Source: Variimorphobacter saccharofermentans (GTDB lineage Bacteria > Bacillota > Clostridia > Lachnospirales > Lachnospiraceae). From it: 64,000 nt of DNA. The notes under the pieces were generated by a model that saw nothing but the letters and a program-made list of their open reading frames with translations, did not search any database and was not told the origin of the DNA. The first letter of the stretch is position 1; every line of letters begins with the position of its first letter. The stretch covers positions 3,636,501-3,700,500 of the forward strand of contig NZ_JACEGA010000001.1 of the NCBI RefSeq assembly GCF_014174405.1, written 5' to 3'. Positions 43,385-52,594 of this stretch are shown piece after piece. A program made the translations under genes and the position numbers.

Positions 43385-43942
43385 ATGGCAACTACTAACA
43401 AAACAAAATATGCGATTTTAGGGGTCTTATCCATAAAACCCTGTTCCGGTTATGATATTAAAAAATTCTGTGATAAATCCATATCCTATTTCTGGAACGA
43501 AAACTTTGGGCACATTTACCCGGTCTTAAAACAACTTGAAGCAGATAAGCTAATTCGACCTGAGGATAACACTTCCGAGTCCAGACGAAAAATCTACCAT
43601 ATCACGGAAAAAGGAAGGCAGGCATTCTGTGAATGGTTAGTGCAACCCATAGAACTACAGCCGAATCGATCGGAACTGCTACTAAAGCTCTCATTTGGTA
43701 ATTATATGCCGAAGGAACGAGTGTTTACTATGATGAATGAAGTGAGGGAAAGGAACCAGCGTAATCTGGAATTATACATGGAAATGGAAAAGTCCTTTGT
43801 CATGGACGAGAAGGCACAGAAGGATCCGGCATTTCCATATTGGCTGGCTTCCTTACGCTATGGTATACATTCTGCGAAGGCCGCGATTAAGTGGAGTAAA
43901 GAAACTATACAATTATTATCAGACGATCCAAATAAACAATAA
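43385..43942 (+). CDS. PadR-family transcriptional regulator
   Basis: 185 residues. The PadR winged helix is at residues 8-85 (KYAILGVLSIKPCSGYDIKKFCDKSISYFWNENFGHIYPVLKQLEADKLI and RRKIYHITEKGRQAF), followed by a C-terminal helical dimerisation domain (Vir_act_alpha_C type). PadR proteins repress drug- or phenolic-response genes and release on ligand binding. It probably binds the paired dyads in its promoter. The glycosyltransferase gene begins 13 bases after its stop, so both are likely one operon. Confidence 0.9.
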   Translation: MATTNKTKYAILGVLSIKPCSGYDIKKFCDKSISYFWNENFGHIYPVLKQLEADKLIRPEDNTSESRRKIYHITEKGRQAFCEWLVQPIELQPNRSELLLKLSFGNYMPKERVFTMMNEVRERNQRNLELYMEMEKSFVMDEKAQKDPAFPYWLASLRYGIHSAKAAIKWSKETIQLLSDDPNKQ

Positions 43943-43955
43943 GGGGAGAGACACT

Positions 43956-45137
43956 ATGTCAAATGTATTATTTATAAACGGAAATCTTCATGGCCATATT
44001 AATCCTACATTACCTATTGTAAAAGAATTAGTAGCACAGGGTGAAACGGTATACTATTGCTCGACATCTGAGTTTCAGCAAAGGATAGAAGCTACCGGTG
44101 CGAATTTTATAAACTATGGGCATAGAGTTGATCAGTTTCTACAAAGCTTCCGCCCACATGGAAACCATCCATTCTATACCTTAATGGAATATATACTAGG
44201 AATGGATCTTACGGTTGTTGCCAGTGTTATCGAACTAGCTGAGCATCTGCAATTTGACTATATCATTCATGATATTATGTTCGGAGGCGGCAATATCCTT
44301 GCACATAAATTAGGTATTCCAGCCATAGCCTCCTGTTCTTCCTTCGTTATGGAAAAGCTTCCTCTCCCTGATCGAATGCTAGAGCCTGGATTTCATCCTC
44401 AACTAGATCATTTATTGGATCAATTGAAGCTTGCCAAGTCTGAATGGTCTCTACCCACATTACGGATATCAGAATTATTCTTTAAGAAGGAGGCTTTGAA
44501 TTTAGTATATACATCTAAATTATTCCAGCCAAAGAGTGATTGTCTGGATAACTCCTATTGTTTTGTCGGACCTTCCATTGACAGTCGAAATGAAGAACTT
44601 GATTTTGAACTAAGTCATGAGCATAAAACTATCTATATATCAATGGGAACAATCGAAAATAAATGCATTGATTTCTACAATCGGTGTATAGAGGCTTTTG
44701 CAAATACCGATTATCAAGTTATTATGTCCATCGGTAAAAGAACTCAAATGTCCGACTTGCATCAGATTCCAGATAACTTTATTATAAGAGATTATATTCC
44801 ACAGCTCGAAGTATTAAAGCACGCTGATATAATGATAAGTCATGGAGGACTCAATAGTGTTAGTGAAGCGCTGTATTTCGGAGTGCCTATCATTGCAATC
44901 CCTATTTCTAATGATCAGCCTGCCGTTGCAAAACGCCTTGTAGAGCTAGGTGCAGGTATTGGTCTTAAGATGGATGAAATCACTGCAGAAGTGTTACAAA
45001 GCAATGTGTATACTATATTAGCGAATAAACACTATCGTATACAAAGCGCTGAAATTGGAGATAGTTTTCGTGAAGCCGGTGGATATAAATCAGCCGTCGA
45101 AGCTATCATAAAATACAAATCCATTCATCATATTTAG
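43956..45137 (+). CDS. MGT-type UDP-glycosyltransferase (GT1)
   Basis: 393 residues from the ATG at 43956 (AAGGGGAG upstream); the frame extends back into padR but has no start site there. N-terminal LFINGNLHGHINPTLPIVKELVAQGETVYYCST and C-terminal MISHGGLNSVSEALYFGVPIIAIPISNDQPAVAKRLVELGAGIGL are the acceptor and nucleotide-sugar signatures of GT1 macrolide/flavonoid glycosyltransferases. It likely glycosylates a small toxic hydrophobic compound, with PadR as sensor. This functional pairing is inferred from the operon. Confidence 0.88.
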   Translation: MSNVLFINGNLHGHINPTLPIVKELVAQGETVYYCSTSEFQQRIEATGANFINYGHRVDQFLQSFRPHGNHPFYTLMEYILGMDLTVVASVIELAEHLQFDYIIHDIMFGGGNILAHKLGIPAIASCSSFVMEKLPLPDRMLEPGFHPQLDHLLDQLKLAKSEWSLPTLRISELFFKKEALNLVYTSKLFQPKSDCLDNSYCFVGPSIDSRNEELDFELSHEHKTIYISMGTIENKCIDFYNRCIEAFANTDYQVIMSIGKRTQMSDLHQIPDNFIIRDYIPQLEVLKHADIMISHGGLNSVSEALYFGVPIIAIPISNDQPAVAKRLVELGAGIGLKMDEITAEVLQSNVYTILANKHYRIQSAEIGDSFREAGGYKSAVEAIIKYKSIHHI

Positions 45138-45156
45138 AAAATCATTACACATAAAT

Positions 45157-45224
45157 GGAGTGTTAATGTATCACCTTAACCATAAAAGCTCAGTCTGGCT
45201 ATCCGGTGATTACACTAACACTCC
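45157..45224. terminator. Bidirectional terminator between the glycosyltransferase and uxuB
   Basis: GGAGTGTTAATGTATCACC (45157-45175) pairs with 45205-45224 over about 19 bp with one mismatch and one bulge; T-rich sequence follows on the plus side (TTGTATTTTATT). Confidence 0.8.
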
Positions 45225-45231
45225 TTGTATT

Positions 45232-46833
45232 TTATTCGCTCAGATATTTCTTCAATGTAGCTCTTACCGCACCTTTTCCGGCAATCATATCGGTGAACAT
45301 TCCTTCAATCTTTTCACCTAGACCAACCTGATAAAGATCAACAGCAAATATGGTTCTGTTCGAAAGTATCGGCCTTAGAACCTCCTTCGATAAGGGTTCT
45401 CCCAGCTTTACATTCCCTAGCTTTTGTCGAAGTTCACTCAGCAAAGGATCCGGACTAGGTGTAAAGGCATTACCGTTATCGTCAACTCCCATAAGATATC
45501 TACACCAGCCGGCAATGGATAACGGAATAAAGGTTAAGTCCTCTGTCTTCAAGGTATTACTAGCGTGGTATGCCTTGATCGTCTCTCCAAAACGAATCGG
45601 AATCTTTTGAGAGGTATCGGTAGCAATACGCTGTGGAGCGTCCGGCATAAAGGGATTTGGAAGACGGAGCTCTAACACCGCTTTGATAAAGTCCTGAGGG
45701 TTAAGTACTCCTGGATTAACCACCACAGGCATTCCCTCCACATATCCGATTTTATTCACCAGCTTTACCAGATCAGTGTCTCTCATCTCCTCCCATATGG
45801 TCTGATAAGACAGGAGGCACCCAAAGATAGCCAATGCCGTATGGAGCGGATTGAGGCAGGTACATACCTTCATTTTCTCAACCTTATCCACGGTTTCCCT
45901 GTCAGTAAACAGAATACCTGCTTTTTCAAGCGGCGGCCTTCCATTGGGAAAAGCGTCTTCTATTACAAGGTATTCCGTCTCTTCCGCATTCACAAAAGCT
46001 GCAGTATAGGTGTTTTTCCCTGTAATGATCAGATCCGTATCCTCAAAGCCGTCCTGCAATAGCATTTCCTTCACCTTATCATCCGGTCTCGGAGTAATCT
46101 TATCAATCATACTCCATGGGAATGATACCCGATTCGTATCCGTAATATAGGATAAAAAGCTGTCCTCTATAAAACCGTTTTTCACCCAGTACTCAGCATA
46201 GGCTTCTATTGCTGTAAACAGCTTATCACCATTATGGGAGCAGTTATCCATACTAACCATCGCAATCGGAGCTGCTCCAGCTTTATATCTTTCATACAGA
46301 AGTGCAGTCATTTTACCCATAATATGAACCGGTTGTTTGGGTCCTAATTTTAAATCCGTTTCGACTATATCAAGATAGCCTTCCTTGGGAGCCGATAGAC
46401 TATATCCCTTTTCCGTTATGGTGAAGCTTGCCATCTGAAGGAATGGATTTGCGAAAATTTCCTTCAGTCGATTCCATTCCAATGCATTGGTACTGTCTGC
46501 TGTAAGTGATTCGATTACACTTCCGATTACTTTCTTCTCAATGCTTCCATTTGCCTTTAAGACTACCAATAGGCTGAGATCATCGAAGGGTCTATATGCC
46601 TTATCAATGATTTCATAATCAAAGCCTTCTGCTACGATAACCCCCTTATCATATAAGCCTTGATTTAACAGCTTCTGCAATGCTGCAGCAGGAAATCCCC
46701 GAAAGATATTACCGGCTCCAAAATGAATCCAGGTCGGCTGTTCCTTCGTACTCCTTCTCACCTTATCACGATCATATTCCGGAAGCTCATATCCTTTATT
46801 CTTCCAGCTGGAATCATAATTGATTAATTTCAT
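45232..46833 (-). CDS. uxuB: Fructuronate reductase / mannitol dehydrogenase family
   Basis: 533 residues, long-chain polyol dehydrogenase family. Signatures: PTWIHFGAGNIFRGFPAAALQKLL (NAD-binding), the Lys-containing VSMDNCSHNGDKL region, and CLNPLHTALAIFGCLL. Members include mannitol dehydrogenase, UxuB (fructuronate reductase) and UxaB (tagaturonate reductase). Following GH67 alpha-glucuronidase by 104 bases, UxuB activity on fructuronate (from glucuronate) is most likely. UxaC and UxuA are not in the window. It is the last gene of the GH3-GH67-uxuB operon. Confidence 0.82.
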   Translation of the reverse strand: MKLINYDSSWKNKGYELPEYDRDKVRRSTKEQPTWIHFGAGNIFRGFPAAALQKLLNQGLYDKGVIVAEGFDYEIIDKAYRPFDDLSLLVVLKANGSIEKKVIGSVIESLTADSTNALEWNRLKEIFANPFLQMASFTITEKGYSLSAPKEGYLDIVETDLKLGPKQPVHIMGKMTALLYERYKAGAAPIAMVSMDNCSHNGDKLFTAIEAYAEYWVKNGFIEDSFLSYITDTNRVSFPWSMIDKITPRPDDKVKEMLLQDGFEDTDLIITGKNTYTAAFVNAEETEYLVIEDAFPNGRPPLEKAGILFTDRETVDKVEKMKVCTCLNPLHTALAIFGCLLSYQTIWEEMRDTDLVKLVNKIGYVEGMPVVVNPGVLNPQDFIKAVLELRLPNPFMPDAPQRIATDTSQKIPIRFGETIKAYHASNTLKTEDLTFIPLSIAGWCRYLMGVDDNGNAFTPSPDPLLSELRQKLGNVKLGEPLSKEVLRPILSNRTIFAVDLYQVGLGEKIEGMFTDMIAGKGAVRATLKKYLSE

Positions 46834-46937
46834 TCGTTTCGCCTCGTTTCTACACTGCCTTCATAGCAGCAACACTCTGTTCATAATGCAAAATGCATTA
46901 TGTAGCTATGGAGATAATCCGATTCTACTACATACCG

Positions 46938-48983
46938 TTATTTATAGATCTTTCTGCCATAGGCATCCTCCACACCGGACTTACGATAAAAATAAGTATT
47001 AATCCTATCACGCCATTCCTTTGCGCTATCCAATTGCATAGCAAAACGTTCCATAACACGCTGATAGACATCCTCCGGAATCATACTTTTGATTTCTTCA
47101 AAGCTCCGAATCATATCCTCAACATCAGAAACTCCTTCAAAATGCGTGTCATATATGTGTTGGATTAGGGTTTTACCACTTTTTAATTTATAATCATAAC
47201 GTACATAGTGGAAGAATAACAAAAGCTCTTCTGGACAGGTCTCAATATTCTCATACATGGAAGCATTCGGTTCATTATACTGCTGGGCATACCCGGTTCC
47301 CTCCTTCGTCCGATCCACACCTAATCCATTACGATCTGCTCGGTGATAGGTACCCCATCTGTCATACTCATATCCGTCCACATTTGGTCCGTAATGATTG
47401 TTGGGATTTACCATCCAGCCTATACCAAGTGGTGAGGTATATTTCTCATAAGCCGGCCAGGATTTTAACAGTATCTGAAGCAGATTATTCACAACCTTAT
47501 CCTTATAGGAATAAGTCATGCAAATCCATTCCTTTGCAATAGCTTCAGAACTCATATCTGTATTCCAAGCGAGTCGGCCATACCCATATAGATTGGCTGC
47601 CGCCAGATCATGTCCTGTCCAGTTATAATCATTACCGGTGTTCGCCACCGCTGCCATTCCACAGTTAACCTGTCCATAGGTTCTTCCTGATACAATATCA
47701 GCTATTTTTGCACCTTCCGGTTTTGCATAAGTATTAAAATCAAGAACTTCCTTCCACATGGGAATCAGATAACATACATGCCTTTGCTGTCCAGTATATT
47801 CCTGTGCGATCTGTACCTCTAACATCTGGTTCGTATTCTTCAGTCCACCAAATAGCGGTGATACCGGCTCTCTGACCTGGAAATCCATAGGACCATTCTT
47901 AATCTGCAGAATAACATTCTCATCAAACTTTCCGTCAAGGCCTATGAAATTATCATAAGCTGCTCTTGCCCGATCCGTTTTGTAATCTCTCCAATCCTGC
48001 TGGCAGTTATATACAAAGCAGCGCCAAACAACCAGTCCTCCATAAGGCTTCAATGCTCTTGCAAGAACATTTGCTCCATCTGCATGGGTGCGATTATAAG
48101 TAAACGGACCCGGACGCCCTTCTGAATCCGCTTTGATTAGAAAACCGCCGAAGCCTGGAATTGCTTCATATACCTTTCTAATGCAATCCTTCCACCAATT
48201 CGCAACCCCCTCATCAAGAGGGTCAGCCAGAGATAGTCCCCCGATTTCCATTGGAGCGGCAAAGTTAGCGCTTACAAAAAGCCTGATTCCATAATTAGCA
48301 AATATGTCTGCCATTTCTTTCAGCTTACCAAGATAACGATCCGTAATGAGTTCCGTAGCCTCTGCTCTGACATTCACGTTATTTATCACTACTCCATTGA
48401 TACCCACGGAGGCAATCAGTCTGGCATAGTCCTTGGTTCTATCATTTACAACTACTTCTTTATCCTCAAAGAAAAAGGAATTACCAGAATATCCCCGCTC
48501 AATGCTTCCATCCATGTTATCCCAATGATTCAGCATACGAAGAGGGTTCTTAGGGTTCTCCAAAATTTCTACCTGATTAATGGACTGGTTGGATGCGATG
48601 CGTCGAATTAATTCAAAAACACCATACATGATCCCGCTCTCTGTTCTGGCAAGTATCAACAGATGAAATCCACATTGTTTCAGTAGGAAACCATCTCCAA
48701 CCAGTTTGTATTCAGCAAATTCCTCCTCCTTTTCAGGATTGCAGCGTTCAATGATGATTCCATACTTATCTGATGGTATCAATTCTCTCTGTCCCTGTAT
48801 ATCCACTTCTACATCAATATTCAGCATCCCGTTAATTGCATTAACCAGTTCCTTTACCGCAGTAAAGGTAATATCACCGGGTAGATAATCTTTGACCCCA
48901 CACAGATATAATTTGGACAGCAAATCCACATCTGGGTAATGCTCAATCCTATGATAGTTTAACCATCCTTTGTTATAGCACAT
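46938..48983 (-). CDS. aguA: GH67 alpha-glucuronidase
   Basis: 681 residues, the usual GH67 length. After an N-terminal beta domain, the catalytic barrel shows GGFLIKADSEGRPGP (acid Glu289), IKNGPMDFQVREP (Asp367) and VQIAQEYTGQ (Glu395), the spacing known for the catalytic triad of Geobacillus AguA. The enzyme removes (4-O-methyl)glucuronate from the non-reducing end of aldouronic acids made from glucuronoxylan. It lacks a signal peptide, hence intracellular. GGAGG precedes the ATG, 22 bases after GH3. Confidence 0.93.
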   Translation of the reverse strand: MCYNKGWLNYHRIEHYPDVDLLSKLYLCGVKDYLPGDITFTAVKELVNAINGMLNIDVEVDIQGQRELIPSDKYGIIIERCNPEKEEEFAEYKLVGDGFLLKQCGFHLLILARTESGIMYGVFELIRRIASNQSINQVEILENPKNPLRMLNHWDNMDGSIERGYSGNSFFFEDKEVVVNDRTKDYARLIASVGINGVVINNVNVRAEATELITDRYLGKLKEMADIFANYGIRLFVSANFAAPMEIGGLSLADPLDEGVANWWKDCIRKVYEAIPGFGGFLIKADSEGRPGPFTYNRTHADGANVLARALKPYGGLVVWRCFVYNCQQDWRDYKTDRARAAYDNFIGLDGKFDENVILQIKNGPMDFQVREPVSPLFGGLKNTNQMLEVQIAQEYTGQQRHVCYLIPMWKEVLDFNTYAKPEGAKIADIVSGRTYGQVNCGMAAVANTGNDYNWTGHDLAAANLYGYGRLAWNTDMSSEAIAKEWICMTYSYKDKVVNNLLQILLKSWPAYEKYTSPLGIGWMVNPNNHYGPNVDGYEYDRWGTYHRADRNGLGVDRTKEGTGYAQQYNEPNASMYENIETCPEELLLFFHYVRYDYKLKSGKTLIQHIYDTHFEGVSDVEDMIRSFEEIKSMIPEDVYQRVMERFAMQLDSAKEWRDRINTYFYRKSGVEDAYGRKIYK

Positions 48984-49005
48984 TGTTCTCCTCCTTTTGT
49001 GCTTC

Positions 49006-51168
49006 TTACTTATTCAACTCAACTGTCTTATGAGCTTTCAGGACTTTGCAATATGGCTTTGTACCTGTTAATGTCGTGCTTCTGGAATCAGGCTGGCATG
49101 TACCGATATAAAGCTCATAATCAGTTTCATTCAACATTAATTTTCCACTATCGTCATACAATCCAAAGGTCTTATCCTCCAGATCAAACTCAACAGTGGC
49201 TTGCTCTCCCGGATTAAGGTATAGCTTCTTTAGCGCCTTTAATTGATGATTCGGTGCTCCCTCCAGCATAACCTTAATGTATACCTGCACCGTTTCAGCA
49301 CCGGGCATAGCTCCAATGTTTTTGATATCTACAGAGCAATGTATTGTCTTACCCTGCTCGACTTCTTCCGAATTCACATTTATATTGCTTAATTCAAATT
49401 TAGTATAGGACAGCCCGTAGCCAAAGGGATATAATGCCTCTTTCTTCATATAACGGTAGGTTCTTCCCTCCATATTATAGTCAGTAAACTCAGGAAGATC
49501 ATCCGTACTGCGGTAGAAGGTTACCGGCAATTTCCCTTCCGGTGAGAATTCACCAAATAGCATATCAGCAATAGCCCTGCCTCCTTGAGCTCCCGGATAC
49601 CAGCCTTTAACGATAGCAGGAATGTGCTCATCCTCCCAGGGAATACTTATTGCACTTCCGGATAACAACACCAGAACCACTGGTTTACCGCTATTTACCA
49701 TTTCTTTAATAATATCCTCCTGAATACCGGGAAGATTCAGATTCGGTTTATCTCCGCTGGCAAACTCATTCCCCTCATCCCCCTCTTCTCCTTCGAGACC
49801 GGGATCAAGACCAAAGCAGCCAATCACTACATCACTCATATCGCACACAGCACGTACCTCTGCCAAACGGTCATTCTGTGCACCTAAGCCCGAGATACGA
49901 TCCTTAAACAGATGACATCCCTCAGAATAGTATACACGAACATCATCCCCCAGATACTCTCGAATACCCTCTAAGACTGTTACATACTCCGAAGCGGTTC
50001 CTTCATAATTACCGACTAATGCTTTTCGATTATCCGCATTCGGACCGATTACACCAACCGATTTCAGCTTGTCCTTATGAAGAGGAAGTAACGCTCCTTC
50101 ATTCTTTAACAGGACGATTGATTTTCTGGCAGCTTTTATATTCAACATCCGGTGTTCTATGGTATCTACCTGGTCGTATCCAATTTTATTAAACGGAACG
50201 TTCTCCGGTTTGTCGAATAAACCAAGCTTCATTCTGGTTGTGACAAGCCTGGTCACTGCACGATCTATGGTTTCTTCCTTTACGCTGCCATCACGAACAG
50301 CATAAAGTAAATTACCGAACATATTGCCACAATTCAAATCGCAGCCGTTGTTCATTGCAAGCGCTACTGATTCAACCGGTGTGGAGGTAACCATATGACC
50401 TTCATGGAAATCCTTAATCGCCCAGCAATCAGAGGTAACATGTCCTTGAAAGCCCCATTCATCCCTGAGTATATCCTTCAATAAGGTCTTGCTACCACAG
50501 CATGGCTCACCATTGGTTCGGTTATAGGCGCCCATAACAGCTTCAACTCCTGCCTCCTGAACACAGGCTTTAAATGCAGGCAGGTAAGTCTCATATAAGT
50601 CCTTCTTTGATACTTCCGCGTTAAAGCTATGACGAATGTCCTCGGGTCCGGAGTGAACAGCGAAATGCTTGGCGCATGCGGCTGCCTTCATATACTTCTT
50701 ATCATGACCTTGAATTCCTTTGACAAATCTAACACCGAGTCTTGAACTTAAAAACGGATCCTCTCCATAGGTTTCGTGACCACGTCCCCATCTTGGATCG
50801 CGGAAAATATTAACATTTGGAGACCAGAATGTTAGTCCCTTATAGATATCCAAGTCATTATACTTCTGCTGCATATTAAACTTGGCTCTTCCTTCGGTTG
50901 AAATTACATCTGCCACTTCTTCCAGTAAATCCTCATCAAAGGTTGCAGCCAATCCGATCGCTTGTGGAAATACGGTTGCTACACCTGCACGGGCTACTCC
51001 GTGGAGTGCCTCATTCCACCAGTTATAAGCCTTCATACCAAGTCGTTCAATGGCAGGTGCCGTATAAAGTGTCTGAAATATCTTTTCTTCCAATGTCATT
51101 CTGGAAACTAAATCCTTAGCGCGTTCTTCAAAGCTAAGCGTTTCGTCTAAATAAGCTGCCTTCTCCAT
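49006..51168 (-). CDS. GH3 beta-xylosidase / beta-glycosidase
   Basis: 720 residues from the ATG at 51168 (GGAGG upstream; the longer frame to 51249 has none). GH3 N-domain: LVSRMTLEEKIFQTLYTAPAIERLGMKAYNWWNEALHGVARAG; KHFAVHSGPE; nucleophile in GHVTSDCWAIKDF. Then the second alpha/beta domain and a C-terminal fibronectin-III-like domain. NWWNEALHGVAR is typical of the beta-xylosidase/arabinosidase group of GH3. There is no signal peptide. It heads the GH3-GH67-uxuB operon and is divergent from an AraC regulator. Confidence 0.9.
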   Translation of the reverse strand: MEKAAYLDETLSFEERAKDLVSRMTLEEKIFQTLYTAPAIERLGMKAYNWWNEALHGVARAGVATVFPQAIGLAATFDEDLLEEVADVISTEGRAKFNMQQKYNDLDIYKGLTFWSPNVNIFRDPRWGRGHETYGEDPFLSSRLGVRFVKGIQGHDKKYMKAAACAKHFAVHSGPEDIRHSFNAEVSKKDLYETYLPAFKACVQEAGVEAVMGAYNRTNGEPCCGSKTLLKDILRDEWGFQGHVTSDCWAIKDFHEGHMVTSTPVESVALAMNNGCDLNCGNMFGNLLYAVRDGSVKEETIDRAVTRLVTTRMKLGLFDKPENVPFNKIGYDQVDTIEHRMLNIKAARKSIVLLKNEGALLPLHKDKLKSVGVIGPNADNRKALVGNYEGTASEYVTVLEGIREYLGDDVRVYYSEGCHLFKDRISGLGAQNDRLAEVRAVCDMSDVVIGCFGLDPGLEGEEGDEGNEFASGDKPNLNLPGIQEDIIKEMVNSGKPVVLVLLSGSAISIPWEDEHIPAIVKGWYPGAQGGRAIADMLFGEFSPEGKLPVTFYRSTDDLPEFTDYNMEGRTYRYMKKEALYPFGYGLSYTKFELSNINVNSEEVEQGKTIHCSVDIKNIGAMPGAETVQVYIKVMLEGAPNHQLKALKKLYLNPGEQATVEFDLEDKTFGLYDDSGKLMLNETDYELYIGTCQPDSRSTTLTGTKPYCKVLKAHKTVELNK

Positions 51169-51557
51169 TTTATACCTCCTATTATTATGTTCCTTTCTTT
51201 TACATTGATAAGCTAAGTCTATATCAAAGCTTGCGTTTTTGCCTATCACATTTTGCTATTATATAATCATACATTGCGAATTAATAAAGAAGCGAAATTT
51301 ACTTTATTTCGTAGAGAATTTTCATTTACAAACTACTTGCTTTATATTACAATAGCCTTTAGATAACTTTTTCAACAGCAGCTTCATTTAATCAATATTT
51401 TGCGTAATTCTTGGATTTGCGCTGTTATAATTCATCAAAAATAATAGCAATAATTATTAACCATTTTATTAAATTATAGCAATATTAGAGCATGAATTTT
51501 AGTATACCAGTTAAATTAACGAATGTCTACACTATATTTTGAAAGGGCGGTGTTCCT
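51169..51557. promoter_or_regulatory. AT-rich divergent control region, GH3 operon / AraC
   Basis: This 389-base region contains several TATAAT-like boxes on both strands that I cannot resolve into one promoter, and a short dyad CGAAAT/ATTTCG (51293-51298, 51306-51311) that might be an operator. No gene is seen. Confidence 0.4.
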
Positions 51558-52430
51558 ATGAGAATATTAGATGGAATATACGAAAAGGTAGATTATCAGA
51601 ATAACACTTCTATTCTGCTACATATAAATAATACAAATGACAATTACTCCATCCATTGGCATACTGCCATTGAAATGATTATGCCCATTGAGAACATTTA
51701 TACTATCGTAATCGGGAAGACAACCTATGTGTTGCAGGAAAATGATATTCTGATTATTCCTCCCGGTGAACTTCATGAATTGATTGCCCCACCCACTGGT
51801 ACCCGTCGAATTCTATTGTTCGATTTTTCATTAATCAGCAATCTTCGGGGTCTTTCGAATATATTAACCGTCCTTAACCAGCCTCGTTTAATCAACCAGG
51901 TTACTGCCCCTGACATTCATTCCCGACTCATGCAACTATTTCATGATATTACAGAAGAATATACCAATAAAAACACTTTAAGAGAAGCTGCTATCTATGC
52001 CTTGATTATTCAGATGTTCGTTCTTACCGGCCGCAAATACATGAATACGGAAAACCTGTTTCCGGACGTTAAGCTGAATAAACAACGGGAATATATAGAG
52101 AAATTTAATCTCATTTTTGAATATATCAATAATAATTTTACGGATGGCATTACTCTGGATACCATCGCAGGAGTTGCCGGCTTTAGCAAGTTCCATTTTT
52201 CAAGACTGTTTAAGCAATTTACTGACATGTCCTTTTACGACTATCTAAATCAGAGAAGAGTAAAAGAAGCAGAAAAGCTCTTGCTGGATCCTACTCTGGC
52301 AATCACAGAAGTAGCCATGCGATCCGGCTTCTCAAGTATAGCAACCTTCAACCGCGTATTTAAAAGCTTTAAGGAATGTACACCAACCGAGTTTAAAAAT
52401 CTCTACCGTAGAAGAAATCATACTCCGTAA
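51558..52430 (+). CDS. AraC-family regulator with cupin sensor
   Basis: 290 residues. Residues 20-110 are an AraC-type cupin (IHWHTAIEMIMPIENIYTIVIGKTTYVLQENDILIIPPGELHEL), followed by a linker and the C-terminal two-HTH domain: LDTIAGVAGFSKFHFSRLFKQFTDMSFYDYLNQRRVKEAEKLLL and ITEVAMRSGFSSIATFNRVFKSFKECTPTEFKNL. It probably activates the divergent GH3-GH67-uxuB operon and possibly the convergent GH43 gene in response to xylose or oligosaccharide. The start has AAGGGCGG upstream. Confidence 0.9.
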   Translation: MRILDGIYEKVDYQNNTSILLHINNTNDNYSIHWHTAIEMIMPIENIYTIVIGKTTYVLQENDILIIPPGELHELIAPPTGTRRILLFDFSLISNLRGLSNILTVLNQPRLINQVTAPDIHSRLMQLFHDITEEYTNKNTLREAAIYALIIQMFVLTGRKYMNTENLFPDVKLNKQREYIEKFNLIFEYINNNFTDGITLDTIAGVAGFSKFHFSRLFKQFTDMSFYDYLNQRRVKEAEKLLLDPTLAITEVAMRSGFSSIATFNRVFKSFKECTPTEFKNLYRRRNHTP

Positions 52431-52481
52431 TCTGATATAAAGATATCTGCCATTTATGGTTCGCTATGATATCACGAGAGA

Positions 52482-52569
52482 GGAGCCTATTCTTATGTTC
52501 TGTTAAAGAGATAGTCGGATGTATTACCCTGACAATATCCTTTGAACAGGATGCAAAAGAATAGGCACC
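52482..52569. terminator. Terminator between AraC and GH43 genes
   Basis: GGAGCCTATTCTT (52482-52494) pairs with AAGAATAGGCACC (52557-52569), 12 of 13, with additional pairing of GTTCTGTT with AACAGGAT inside. It separates convergent genes. Confidence 0.65.
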
Positions 52570-52594
52570 TATTATATTCTTCATTTCTTAATTC

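Noticed and set aside
43797..43955. Extended N-terminus of the glycosyltransferase reaching into padR
   Set aside because: The true start at 43956 has AAGGGGAG and begins the canonical GT1 N-terminus; the extra 53 residues are read from padR in another frame.
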